Assembly (NCBI GenBank): GCA_016165875.1
Contig: JABBOT010000007.1
Coordinates: forward strand, 5,737,245 to 5,801,244
DNA length: 64,000 bases
Source of the DNA: Acanthopleura granulata
Taxonomy: Eukaryota; Mollusca; Polyplacophora; Chitonida; Chitonidae
Reading direction: 5' to 3'
Shown: piece after piece, positions 13,601-28,600 of the stretch
Position numbering within the stretch: position 1 is the stretch's first letter
Layout: each line of letters begins with the position of its first letter
Program-made: the position numbers and the translations under genes
The notes under the pieces: model-generated
Told to the model about the DNA's origin: nothing
The model's database searches: none
The model's input: the letters and a program-made list of their open reading frames with translations, nothing else

Positions 13601-16600
13601 ACTTCACTTGTGTTCATATGGCTGATCTCAACTGTGACCTCAAGCATTTTCTCTTCTTTTCATGACAGTTCAAACATGGACTAAACAAATGGTTAGTCAC
13701 TAACTTAACATAGCAAACAGCTTTAAATTAGAACTATAACGCCTTTTCTTGGCACATTAAGGTCATGATCTTGGGGCCAGAACATTATAGAGACAATCTG
13801 TACACTGCAAAGGTCTGTTATTTGCCAAATACTAACTTGTACAAGTACTGGATTCTAGGAGACCCATTCATCTAAACTTCTGAGGCTTCTTTGAAGGTAA
13901 GATGATATCTTACCAAACCGAAAGTATGTTTCAACACCAAAAGTGGTGTTTTATGACAATATTTTCCTCTGCAAATGCCATTTTGTGGGGCTAAATTTTA
14001 GGTTATTTACCAAAATACATACCCAATTGCTGGAAGCCATTTTGTCGTAAGACTGGACCAGGGAAGGAATGAGAACTCTGCTGGGGACATTAGTTGCCAG
14101 GATGTTCCTAGAGGGGTAACGAAGTAAACAAATACCACTTATTAACAAAATCACACATTTGCCCAGCAACTCACACTCAGTTGTGAATGATTGTAGCTTA
14201 ACACCCTGAGGGTAACATTTCAGCCAAATGACGGTGATTTGCACACTACTAATGACTGGATTTGACCTCATAATCTTGGTGATGGAAGGCCTTATTTAAA
14301 TAGAGAAAAACACATACTGGTACTGAATCTGATCAATAGTATATTCCACACACTTACGAACAAGTGCATATCAAAATGCCTCCACTGAGTTCTCAAAGGG
14401 CATAAGACATAATAAGGGCTGTCTCACTAAATACGTGCAAAGCATAATGATAAGCAAAGCAAAATGTCAGAAATCATGTTAAAGGCTTGATACTGCCCAT
14501 CGGAGACCCTACAAATTTGTGAGCACTTCCTCAACTGACCTGATGGCTATCAACCTAAAGGTGAGTTGGGGCTTCTGAAGTTTGGGACTTCTCTCCATTA
14601 AGCTTGTCATATTACACACCTGACAAAAATATATCAACAAAATTACAACAACAGGAAAAGAACAAAAACAGGTGAAAACAGTGTTGCGGGTGTTGGGGAG
14701 ACATGTATTGTTAATTAATGCTTCTTGAAGCACTTATCTTCAATGGCCTGTTGATATCCACCACAGATTTAATACTGTAAGTAAACATTTATTCATTTGA
14801 ACACAAGTATAAGTTTCAAATCTAAAGTCACTCACTGCATTTCACCCAAAGGTTAGCCCTTTTCTAAGTGACCCATTTTGCTTAAGTCTTGACTGGTTTA
14901 TTCCCCTTACAGGGCCAGTCACCCTAATTCTTATAATCATTCAGACAAAAATTGTCCCGTTGAAAGCAAAACAATACAATTCTCTCTCAGTTTTTTGAAA
15001 AAGTAAAGATATCAATATGTTGGTCATTAGATGATCTAACCATGGAAGAAAAAAGAAACTTTCCATCGTGGTTAGCTAGATCAGGTGTAACTAAAATTCG
15101 AAGAAATAGGGTAAAGTTTTAGGTGAAGTTTGATTAATTTCTTATCAGAAGATCTTAAGCATTTACAACAAAAGTATCACTTAAAGACCTTTATGTGCTT
15201 TTGAAAGGGCATTTTCACCTGCCAGAGGTGAATGGTCTTTGTTTAAATTCACTTGAGTATTCTACAACCACAATGCTTTAACATGCAATTCTGTATATCC
15301 GTAGCAGATGTACGTGTTACAAACGGACCTGGTGTAGGATGTCCAGTAAGTATGGACTGATGAAGTGTGTCAAGTTCTCCACTAGTTTGTGCAGGGCTGT
15401 CACAGCACTCAGGGCTAGAAGTTCCTTACTGAAAGTAAAGATAATACATGTACATCATAAGAACAGATTAAAATACAACCATGAAATAAAACCAGAAAAT
15501 ATAGGAAAAGAAAATAAAAAAGTTTTTCTATCATGCAATTTGTCTAGACAAGTGCATGCAAGCAAAAGTGATCAATACTTATCAACATAATTCTCCTGGT
15601 ACTTTTCCTGATATTCAGTCTTAAAAGGAGGCAATGAAAAATGTAACCTTACGTTATTTTGGATGAGGGGTGGAAACAGACCTACATGGGCAAATCCATC
15701 TCTTTCTGACATGCTTGGTACCTCAATAAAATAACTTTTAATCTGAAATTCTTACGAGGCCATGGACTACAGCATGTTAAAGAAACTGAAAATACAATGT
15801 TGTGTCATGTGTACAACACACGTACACTGCTAAAAGGTGAAACAGGGTTTGCGTGATGTCAGCTCAAACAACTGCATTCTCAGGCTGAACAAATGACTCA
15901 CACCTAAAAAGGTTAAAATTTATAACATGGTAAAAACTGATAACAATGAACTTTCCATTTTTTCATTGTGCTCCATTTGACTTTTGAACTGTGATATCTC
16001 CATTCTGCCATATCACAAAACTAAAAAGGCATATTTCTAAAACTTCAAGTGGCATGCTTTAAAGACGCCTATATACACTTGGTAAAGTGTTGCTTTTTCT
16101 TTTAACCAGCTGTAATTTGAGCCTGAAGGATCTGAACGAGTTCTATATCAGCTTTTAGCAACCTAATCCGGTACAGAACTCTTTTCACAATACTCAGCCC
16201 CTTTAAAAGATGTCTCTAACCTGAGAAGTGCCTCTCCATCTTGGAACACCAGGAGAAGTTTGGGCACAAATGTGGATAGCAGCTGAATGGCATGAACCTT
16301 TAGACTGTTACATGCCTCTGCTACACACAGCAAGCCACAGGCAGCCACTTGGGGGTTGCCTGCCCTTGTCTCGAAGACATGGGTGGCCAACTGCAACACC
16401 TGAAACAAGGGCAAGCTTAACTGTAAGTAAAATCTGGAAAGTTACATTTGTACTGTCATACAACAATTATGTGTCTTCCCCCAGATGCAGATTTATGATT
16501 TGTAAAGTGATAAAAGTGAAGAAGGTTGTTTTATGCAACAGAACATGAAAGTTTGCAAAATCCTGGACAAATAAGTCACTCATTTTGCCTGATGCTAAGA

Positions 16601-19600
16601 AATCTATTGATCTTAACAAAAAGGTTTCTTTTTGACAGATAAGGTATATTTCTGGCTGATAATTCATCTCTTGGGTTATCTTAAGAAAAAGTAAGATATT
16701 CACACAACATATTACAGTTTAAAACACAACAGTTAAGTCCTAATACAAACCATATCAAATGTTCTATGTCCAGTTCTACAATTTAAGGACTTACGTTTAG
16801 GAATGGCTTTGGGTGTTTGTTTGCTAGATGTCTGGAGAGCAGTTTTAGCCCAAACAAGGCTGTCTGTCCATTGACAGCGTTCTCCTCGCCTATATCTGAC
16901 TGTAGCACTGTCTGCGTGACAATGCTCGACAGAACACTGACCAAAGACAGCAGAATGCTCACCTGGTGCAAATACAAAACATTTTGGAACCATTTAATCC
17001 AGAAAGCAAGCAGTAAATTCAACAGAAAACCCTTCCTGCCTAAAGTATCAATACTCCATTTCACCTACTTTACAACTTCCTTTTTTTTAGTGACAAATTT
17101 TGTTGTGTACATGATGGGATTTTGATACGTGGTCAATTGGAGAGAACTCTTGCCATCCAAAACGAGTCTTGGGGCTCCTTATAGCAGAGTGAAAACAAAA
17201 CGTTTTCCTGTCTGAAATTTTGTAGCACTGAACGACTGTAAGGCGTTTGAATATATAAGTACAAGTAAATGCTTGTATAGTTATATACTTGTAAAGGGTG
17301 ACAAGAGTTCAAATTTTGCCAGTTTTTTTGAGGGATTTCCGATTTGTTATGACTTAGCAATGCTTGTGGAGACCACCATTGCCCTTGGACTGGCAGGGAG
17401 AGCAGTTTTAGCCCAAACAAGGCTGTCTGTCCATTGACAGCGTTCTCCTCGCCTACATCTGACTGTAGACATTCAGCATCTTTATCGATTGCCTGTAATT
17501 AATAAACATCATCTCCACAGATTCAGGCTTGTTTTTGGGCTCTGTGCTTGGGTACTCGAACAGCAACATGGTACAGAAGCAACCATCCATGGGTAACAGG
17601 TGGAGTCTGTTGATCCATCCACCTTATGAAGCCACAGTTTGATTTTGGGGTGTTTTTTTTTATGTTTAATTAACTGCTTAAGAGAAAAACTTAAGTGTTG
17701 ACATCAAACGTATCATTTTAAGAGTCTTTATATGCTTCTGAAAAAGCATGTTTAGAGACCAAACTTTATGTGAAATACAGTGATATGAGTCACAGCTGTA
17801 TAGTCTATTGTTCATTCCTGCTTTTGCAATAATGTTAACATTGCCCTCATGAATTGCAAGAGAACAATGGTCAGTTTGCCTTGGGCCCTGAGTCGCCACT
17901 GCACGAGAAAAGGCAACCCACTGCCAACACAACTGCAAAATATACAGCACTACGTATTTTCACAAAGACAAAAAATTTCAAACTAAAAGTAGTGAAAACA
18001 TAATACTTAGCCATGTAATGTATTCATTAATTAAATACAGCGTAAACATATTACACATTACATCACTCCCAAATCAAATGTGAGTATTACATATCCAAAT
18101 CTGTCACATAATACATAACAAAATCACTCCTAAAGATCTATCAAATGTATCTTACAATCTTATTCAGGCATAAAAAAGATGAGAGAAAAATGCCTACAGG
18201 CTGCATGTATAGTTTTCCTGAAGCACCATTATCCCAATAGATAAATAAACACCAGTGTGTACACATAATGTCAAAAACCATTAGTTATATGTATTTACAT
18301 ACCATAGGTAAAAACACAGAAGTAGATGTAATTGAGGAATCTGATTCATTTACTGATTGGTGTATATGCAGGCCGAAATTGTGATGGGAGGAAAGACGGC
18401 GGTTGCTAGTTCCTAACTGAAGAAGTGCATGTCAAAAGTGTTCAAGAATCTGTACCACCTGATATGGCCACTCACCTCGGCGTCGGCTGTGATCTCTTTC
18501 TGTGCCTGTAGTTTGGTGTTGAGCAGTTCCATGGCACGCCTCTGAACATGGGGCAAATCGTGCATCATCAGAGCCGAGGTCACTTCATAGAAGGTCAAGT
18601 TGGGCAACAGTGACACCACCTAGAACAGCAACAACAATGGTATGTCTCTCATTATTAACTGGACATGCACTATGCCTTTTCTCCAGCTCACCATGGCTTC
18701 CAAATTTACTCACTGAAGACTTTCCCTATAATATTATATCAACCAGGTCTTGTTATTAGAGACATTTGATGAAAGATGAATTGGCGTAAAAGAAAATAAG
18801 TTTAAACAAACAGTAATATTTTAGCATAGCTCAAATAATTACCTTTCGCAAAACACATGTATCAGCCTTGTCTGCACAAGTGTTATTATTCAAAGTTGCC
18901 GATGAAATTTACAATCTGTATTGTTTATAACCTTTTTCAACCTTTATGGTCATAATACCACTATAAATAGTACAGGTACAGGTCTTAATATTTGCAGAAA
19001 AGCAACAATTTGAGCTATTATTGATAAGTACAGAAAATTTGGCCTGATTAATAAAAATTACCTTCTCCATGAGATCATACACCTTGTGTTGTAGAGCTCT
19101 CCAGAACCTGGAGGTAGGGTTACTCTGGTTTTCCTCAGCACTCTGTGACAGTTGGGAGACATATTCCATGATAGTCTTCAACAGTTCCTTATAATGTGAC
19201 AACATGTCAACTTCCTCACAATCCACCACCTATGTAAACAAACAAAGACAAACTGGACTGCAAATGATCTACACTACTGTAGATGTAAATGAGCCCTATT
19301 AGCCACCCCATATTTATATATTTGCTTGGCTGGTATTTTTTGCCGTACTGCAGAATATTTCACTGATACAACAGCTGGCAGCATTATGGTGGGAGGAAAC
19401 CAGGCAGAGCCCGTGGGAAACCCACAACCATCCGCAGATTGCTGGCAGACCTTCCCATGTACCGCCGGAGAGGAAAACAGCGTGACCATACAATGTATTT
19501 ATATACTGTTGATGTAGTAACTGATTTGATCGAAGTTGTACACAAACCATAACCCTGGACGTGGACTGAATTCTGAAAACTTTTAGGTAACTGGAAAAAT

Positions 19601-22600
19601 GTTCTCGTAAGTAGTCCTAGGGATCCTAGGAACGATATGATAAATTACGGAGCTGAGGCATGAATGTTTGTTACAATGTATACTTCACACGTTAACAAAT
19701 TCTTGTGCACACGCCAAATAATGAATCTGATTTTTTAAAAATGTGTTTGTTAATTAGGAGCTTATGCAATACCTAATAGATGCGTTTTTACAAAAAATAA
19801 ATTAAACAGAAAAATAATGCAACAGTTTACTTGGGTGTCTCTTTTGCTAAGTACATTGCATGTCCTACAAATGTGTTCTTAACGGTGCGCACTATATATG
19901 GAAAATTTGTTCTAAAGCATTCAGTGCTTGACCACTCACTCACCTGACCAATGAAAATGTCACTTTCAAATAAACTGACCAGCAGGCTAATAGCAGCGTA
20001 TATGAAATGACGCAGCTGCTTGGCTGTGTGTAGACCAACACTGAAAATTTCTGTGTCATATTTTTTTCCTGAATTTGCCCTTGAACCTACACGTTTGGAG
20101 CTTCTTTTAGGGGCAAGAGCTAGAAAGATAAAATACATATACATGAGAAGACAGCACTGACATGGGCCAAGTCGTACACAAGTAAATCTTGACTTACAAT
20201 TAGCCACTCTCAAAATACTAATGAGTGCAGGACATCGTCCTTGAGTTGCAGCTTATTTCATGGCGTTTGTTTCAAATATCACAGAGCATGAACCAATTAT
20301 AATAAGTCACTGACAATTGGCGTTCAGCTTGTGATACAGGCTTCAGTATAAGCAACTTTCATATTTCAGATGGTCACAAGTATTTTACCACAATGTGGCA
20401 AAATCTTGCAGTATATGGGAGCTGGGTGCTAAATTTTGCTTGATGGCATAGCAATTAAACTAGTGGTCATATACTTACACAACTGCTATCTGTTTTGTTA
20501 AAACAGAGCAATACAATTCGTATTCCCATTCACACGTAGTAAAAAATATGAGGAAATTGAAAATAGCAAGTAGAAAATGTTACTTTGAAACCTTGTCGCT
20601 TTATTAGTTGCAGAAAACATTTTCAGACTCAGACTTCACAGGCAACTGACAGACACTCGTCCATGACTGGGTGCTGATTTGACCATGGCTCTTCTGCTGT
20701 GGAGAGTGTGGCAGTGCGCAGCATGAAGTGTGAATGTGACTTATTTTCCCATGTGTATCAATCTCACCTTGATCCTGTTTCTTTTCAGGAAGAGACGCCA
20801 GGTAGACCAAAGCATCCTTAGCTGCCATTAACTGCTGGCTGGGAGGGAAACTTGTTGACAGTCCCAAGTAGAACTCCATGTCTGAGCCACCAATTAGATT
20901 TGAGGACTGAAAATTGAAAAGAGTTCTTTTCTCAAACTCCTTTGTATTTATGGGGTTTTTTAAATTCATTTAATTTTTTTACTTTTATTTTATTTTGTCA
21001 CAAATACTCATTCCAAAAATTTCTCCTTAAACTTTCAAACCTGAAATGCTGCAAATAACACTTTGGTACCTCTGCTCAATGTTCTCCATGTTCTTTCCCA
21101 ATATTAGCTATCTTACTTTACTATCCTCAGCTTCCTCCATCTCCTGTGATTTGGGCGTGACCTTGGTGATCATGAAGTTTGTCAACATCAGCAGAATTCT
21201 CCACAAGTACTTCTCCTCACCCACAATCCTCGCTAGCTTGGTAAACAGCACCAGGCGGCGATGGGACGGAATGTGAGGATAGGAGTCCACAAACACACGA
21301 ATCACCAAGGTGATCACCTCATCCACCTTTGCCATTTTTTGCATTTCACAGGCCTATATGAAGACGAGAAAGGTAAGAAGCAATTTAAGTCATGTGAACT
21401 TGTAACAAACTCTTGTGCTCAAACACTTGTGTGATCTGAAGAAGTAACTGTTAGTCTTAAAAGCTGGAAAAGCACTTCAAAATCATCCAAAGTACCTCAG
21501 TAGTCATGACCTTCACAGAAATAACAATTTGCATGGCTGTTTACCTTAATTCTCACAAGCTTGGACAAACTAATATGCTTGTAATCTACGGTTGTTTACA
21601 TTCACAAAGGCCATGCAATAACTATCTCCGTAAATATATACCCTCCACAAGAGATGGAATAACCGTCTCTGCAGTTACTTATCTTCACAAGGGATGAAAC
21701 AACTGTCTCTAAAGCTGCTCACATACACAAGGGATGGAATAACTGTTTCTGAAGTTGCTTACCATCACAAGGGTTTAGAATAATTGTTTCTAAAGTTGCT
21801 TACCTTCACAAGGGATGGAATAACCGTCTCCAAAATTTGGCTCATCACATGAAAGCTGTAACTGTCATCTTGACGCAAAATATTTGCTCCCATAAATGTG
21901 AAAATTGACATCACATTGTGAAGCAAATGCTCCTAAGAAACAGGAAAAAAATTCTTATTTTTAGAAAGATTCAAATCATTATTGATTGATTAATTTCAGT
22001 GCTGATGGATGGTCTACAAGTTGAAAGGAAAACAAACAGCATCTTTCCTGAAAGTTCATTCCCTGAGGACAACTCTTCTCAGAAAACTGAATCAAATGGC
22101 AAGCACTCTGGTTCTATTTTCAAATCAATCAAATGATCTTGAGACACGAAGTATGTGATAAGGGCTATCAAGTATTCATGCAGCTCGGACAGAAATGATT
22201 CTGTACGTCAAAACAGACTTGAGATGACTGGTGTTTTCTTCATTATCGCAGGCAGGGTTTTTTCCAGCCACTTTCTTGTTGTGATAACCACAGAGAGAAA
22301 TATCAAAAAATGAGAGTTATCACAATTTTCGACAAATTTTGCAGTTTTCATGACATAAATTGAGTTTTTGATACATTGGTTGTGAACAAATACTGAGTTT
22401 TCTGATTTGTTCATACTGAGCTTCTAAACAGAAAATTGCCAGAAAAAACCACTGTACAGGACAATATTCTTTTGAGAAAATGAAAGTTTCAGAAGATAAT
22501 ATCTGGTGACATTTACTTGTCTCTATAAATGCAAAATATTTGGTAGTTTACTATTTTACCACAGACAATTATTATTATTGCTATTGTTGTTGTTGTTGCT

Positions 22601-25600
22601 GTGGGCTCACCGGCTGCAGTTTGGCCGCCTGGGTAAGCAGAAGCAGGGCATGGTGGTGTGTCTGGGGGTTATCAGATGACCGGATGCACTGGACAATCAA
22701 CTCCACATTCAACTCTACCTCCTCTGTCTCTCCTGAAACATGTGAGGAGCAAAACACTGATGAAAAGAAGAGACCAAATACACATCAGAATTGTAGCTAT
22801 GTGTATGTATCACTAAGGAAAACATTTGAAATGTACATATATGCAGATACAATTCTTTCAGGAAGAGACCACCTTTAAATAAAGCATGTATGATCTAAAA
22901 GGTCTATTCTTGGAGACTCAACATATATTTTTCATGATTGCTTAACATTTTGTTTAATGGCAAGTAGCGTGAAAACCAATGAATGCCATTAGACTTGAAC
23001 TCATAGCAACTCCATAAGGTGAATGGCTCCTGAGTCACACTAACCCTTCGGCCAGGGAGGCACACAAACAGTTTTAAACGTCTTTGTATTGAAAACTTTG
23101 TGGTCACACAATCACAACACCTTCCTACTGTAATTCACCTACCTTTTCCCATGTTTGCAAGATGTTTACTCAAGCATAGTCTGAGAGCATTTTTTGTGCT
23201 GAATGAAAAAATTAGGACTTTTTCAGATAACGTAAAATTTGTCAAACCGACAAATGTAGTTTTTCTCCAGAATCGAAGTAAACAGTTGCATAAATTGCAC
23301 TTTCGTGTGCAATATAGTTGAGATATGAGTGTATTTCATGTAATTTGAAAGGAGACAAGTGTATGTCCCCTGAGGCTTACCCTTCCCGGACTCGCTGATG
23401 TGCCGAGCTGTCACATTGTGGATACAGCTCAGCAGCAGCTGCTTAAGGTATTCCCCAGATCCATCTTCCTCTAGCTCCATGATTCTGTCAAAACAAACAT
23501 GCTGGCCACTTATTACAACTTATTACACCTTTTCAGGCTTCCCTAATATGAGGAAATATTCGGTATCCAATTACAAAAATTATGCTTTTAGAGCACACTT
23601 CCAAGATTTTTCATTTAAGCACAAAGAAAGAAATATGTCAATTCCCCCAAATTTTGTCCCCAAAAGTGTACATGTGGAGGGAAATTTATGTCTTAAATGT
23701 CATTTTTGGTGATGAAACTTATATTTTTCAGAAGAATATTATCCAACCTTCTTAACAAACTTCAAAATAACTTTCTAAAATGAGAAGAACTCTCAGAATC
23801 AGAAAAAATCAGCAGCTAAGTCATGGTGGACATTTTAGGTCCTTTAGGCCAGATAAAATTTTTTCACAATTCAGAGAACATTCTAGGCCTCTGATTGGTC
23901 TATCTGCCTTGAATATGCACACAAAACAGGCAAGTGATACAGTCTCGCAGTTTTGATATTTTTTCTGTATTGTTACAGGATCAAGGATTCTCGTGCCTGC
24001 CAATAGCAATGCTTAACAGCAATGTACAAGTCAGTAACATTTCTGTTACTGAAAAAGTAACTTTCTCAAAGAGTCAAAGGTAATATAGCCTTTCTCAAAG
24101 ATCAATATTTCCACTCGCCTTTTGGGCTCCTGAAAATATTAATCTCCTGGACGCAATATTACTGGTATAACTTATAACATTTGACAGTGCCTCAGTATGG
24201 TATATATACCTTATATATGAAGGCTTTCAGTTTTACAGGCGGAGGAAACTCTTAAAAAACCAATGACCCTATCAAGTAACTGATGCACTTTATCACATCA
24301 GATATTGGAAGAAGGCAACATCTCCAAAACACTTGTGTCAGGTCCAACAATCACTGACAAGTAATATTTATTTGATTGGTGTTTTATGCCATACTCAAGA
24401 ATACTTCACTTATACAAGTGCGGCCATCACTATGGTGGGAGGAAACCAGGGAGAGCCCGCGTTAACCCACGACCATCCGCTGGTTGGTGGCAGACCTTCC
24501 CATGTTCGGCCAGAGAGGAAGCCAGCATGAGCTGGGCTTAAACTCACATCGGCCGCTTTGGTGGTAAGACAAATAAAATAAGGTACCCTTTGTATCAGTC
24601 ACAATGTAACATACCTTGCTATCAGCTTGAAACATACGGGCACTAATTCATGAGCATTGTTAATCTTCTTTTTCCCCTGAATGACTTCTAAGATTTGTGT
24701 GATTCTCTGCCATCGAGCATTCTCTAGCTCAGGCACTGTTGCTTGTTCTTCTGTTGTCTGTGCAGGACTTTTACTGTTATCAACAAAAATATTTAAACAA
24801 AGGTGACAGTCCAGAAATAATGGCAAGTATTCTGTGGAATCAGATACATTGATGCACAAGTTATACCTGAAAAAATAAAAGGCAAATTTGGTGTCTCGGG
24901 TCACAAGACCTGCAAGAGTACAAATTGATTCAATTTTTACTGTTGTTTATAGTGAGTCTTAAAACAGGGAAGGATCAAGAAATTCTGGATTGCATTTTCA
25001 AATCGTAAAAAAATAAATGTGCATCCTATTAAATCAGCCACTTAAAGTGTCAAAACATCCGTGTCTTAAAAGCAAGGGGATTTGATAAAAACTGAGATAG
25101 TTGAATTGCTTTCCTAAATTGTGAAAATATTTTAGCGTATTAAAACCGATATTGTACGTTTCATCAGAGTATACAGAAACAAAATATTTCTGTCCCTTCC
25201 ACTTTGCCTGGTGTGACGTCAAGCATGAACACATGACGTTATCAATCGCTGATGTCTTCCACAAATGACGCTGCCCTTTGAAATGTTCTTAACATCCTCC
25301 TAGCATAACGTCAACATCAACGTCACATCTGCCGGATTCGACGCCATATAGGCAATATCATCACGTCACATCAGGAAAATTTTACGAACACAGCCAAAGA
25401 TTTTGTTTTTCAAGAATCTTCAGTTATATGGGTTAAATAGTGTTATTCATCAAAGTCTTTTCGAAACATAGTGTTAGGCTTATTACGTATAATTTCTTTC
25501 ATATCATTATAATATTTCAATGCAATTTTTATTCTGACCAGAGTGGCACTTTAAGTGTCCTGTGTCACAAGGAATAATATCAAATCACAGGCAAACATGA

Positions 25601-28600
25601 TCCGCTTCTTAAGGATTTTCACTTCTAAGTGATAAATAGTATTATTATTACTACAAATCCTTTCTAACTATGGTGAAGCTCTGTTCCATAAAGTTCTATT
25701 TTCAAAAATTCTTAAATTTTCACCTACGTACATTCTCTTGGAACAGAAATCACTATTTCCTGCCATAATCAGGAATTTCTTTATTATGATTAACAAAACT
25801 AGTGAGGATCTTAAGCTGTTGAGGCAACACTTTAACAAACAGATAACCATTACTTTACATTTGTAGAAACATGTGAACTGTTACTTACCTGTATTTTTCT
25901 TTCAGGGAATAAAATAAACATTGTAAATCAGAATCTCAGCATTTGCAGATTTTGATACTTGACTGAAACTGGCTCTATAATGGTTTAGCTTACCTTCTCA
26001 TCTTTTTGATATCTTTAAATGACACCTCTGACACAGATTTGAGAACAGAGCTCAGTTCAGAAGAAATGTGGCTTGCCTCCAAGCTCACCTGGAATAGTGC
26101 AGATCAAAATGACAGCATTTCCAGTAGTGAATATAATTTTTTCATTATTGATGTATTTGACTTTGTTCTACACTGTACTCAAGAATATTTCGTTTATACA
26201 GTGGAGGACTGCACAAACTGTTCTTATGAAAAAATCAACATGTGTAAATCGAAACAACCACTGAACATGCGCTCTTGTGATTCTTGTTCAAGCTCTAAAT
26301 GGAACACTTCTCTTCAGTAATGAAGTGTTTTTGCCTAGTAAATGGGAGATACCAAGTTTGTCTCTTAACACAAAGAAAGTATTAAAATTATGAATTTATA
26401 AGCAACAATACTTCTGTTCAGATTTTCCTTTCAAATCGCTAAGAAAATCGGTGAGTATATTAGGTGTTATGTTTCGAATATAGCGGTAGAAGGAATGGCA
26501 GACTGACGCCATGTCATAACATGACGTATACACAGCCCATCATAGCTGATGTAATGAGCAGGCACTCAGAACTGCCGTTACATGAATGGGCTGATCTGTA
26601 GCATAGACATAAACAAATGACCATGTCACAAAACTATAAAACAACAGCTATATTAACATGAAAAACTTACATGCTTCAGAATTTTTCGGATTAGAGTTGC
26701 TATGGCAACAGGCTCTGCCCCTGTTAGGATGTCCAGCAGGCAGGACAAAATCTTCTGTTTACATTCACCATCCACAATGCTGTCATAAAACTCTTTTGTA
26801 ATCTGAGAATATAAAACATCCATTTATTATAAAGAGCCATGAATGAAATGGCAGGATTTATTTACTTGACTGGTACTTATTCAAACAGCAACACTCATCA
26901 ATGAATGGCTGCCATATTGTGTGCTACCCTTGGGAATATTTCACTTCTCCCGGACTGTGCCCAGTTTTCTCCCACTATAATGCTGGCCAGTGTCGTATAA
27001 GTGCAATTTTCTTGAGTATGGTGTAAAACACCAATCAAATAAATAAATAAATCGTACATCACAATAGTCTGAGTCTGTATCACTAAATGTAACTTCCATG
27101 ACAACCAGTGGTGTGGGTATTACATAGTCAGGGTAGTTACATTCACTTAGCACTGTGCTTTGTTAAACAAGCCCCATGGTTTATATATGGGCTAACCAAA
27201 CCAACACTGCACAAGATCCCAGACCACTTTCCAGGCTTACTTTTAGGCCATCCTTGAAAAATTTTGGGTGGGGCATAACCTGATACTATCAGAAAAAAAT
27301 ATGATTGGATGGTAGGGCATTCTTATTGTTTTGATTCCGGCTGTTGAAAAACAAAAATAGAGATTTTAAAGACGAAATACTTTTATCAAAACATCACTAA
27401 AAAAACTTATTGTACATACTGTTGTTTTTGGCGGGCTCGGTCGGGTTACACTCAAGAAACATATTTTTAAGGATGGCCTTACAGGCAAATGGGCTGGAGG
27501 TATATTTGAACAAAGAATTCTGTTTTGCTTGCCTGAATGCTGACTTCAAGGAGAGCTTGTTAGACAATATGGCCATTGAAATTTCCAATTTAAAGATGCT
27601 GCCAAATATTTACTTGTTTATTTATTTAACTGAAGTTTTATGCGTGTTCAAGAATATTTCACTTATAAGACACTGGCCAGTATTATGGTGGGAGGAAACG
27701 GGAAAGAGTCTGGGAGAGACCCACAGCCATCTGCAGGCTGCTGGCAGGCCCTCCCATGTACAGCTGGAAATTAAGCTAACGTGCTGCCAAAGCAGAACAG
27801 ATGAGGTAATAAAACATACATGTTCAAAGACAAAACCTATCTATGATTGTCTAATATATGCTTCTGCAAGTGAGTCCCAAGCCGCTGAATATTTTAAGAC
27901 AGAATTTGCTATATGAAAACTTGTCATCCACTATTGGCAAAAAAAAGCAAATATCTGCAATAAAAAAGTCCGAGGAGTAAAAAGTCCAACATCTGGGATT
28001 TTAGGACAAATAAAAATGGCTGAGCACATCTTTACCAAGAATATGTGAATAATAATATGTAAGAGTGCCAGTTGATGGGGGCACCAAGTGTGTGAGTTCA
28101 ATTTGTACCTGTTTGAGAGCAAATTCCTGAACAGACATCAAGCCCTCACATTTCAGCGGAGATTTCAGAGCTGTTAACAATGCTGACAGGCTCTCACTGT
28201 CATCTGTTAACATGTGACCTGTTTCAGCACTGAAGCGAGCCAATAAGAGGTGAAGGACAGTCACATGATCTGCAGTGACCTCTGTCACTGGAAGTGACAA
28301 CAAGTGGGTCAACAAGGGATGTAATCCTGCAACCATTTCCTGCAATAATTAAAACAGAAGCGGAGAGAACCATTAAAATAAACAGACCATTTTCTTCAGT
28401 AGAACACTTCGTCACTTCTGCCTCTCAGAGAAATGGTATGATTTACCTAGACATCTAAACGGGAAACAGTTTCATTTACAATAATATAGCTACAGAAGTC
28501 TATGACAGTATAAATTTCATATTCTGTCTTAATTAAGAATTGTACACTTCTCACTTTGACAAGTTGCTGCTTTCTTCTCTTTTAAGCACTTCTTTGTTTA

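Noticed and set aside
16228..16548. 106-codon plus-strand frame
   Set aside because: It is antisense to the confirmed HEATR1 exon 16221-16399.
25034..25557. Possible MITE with CACTTAAAGTG ends
   Set aside because: Only about 13 bp pair, the word is itself palindromic, and there is no target duplication.
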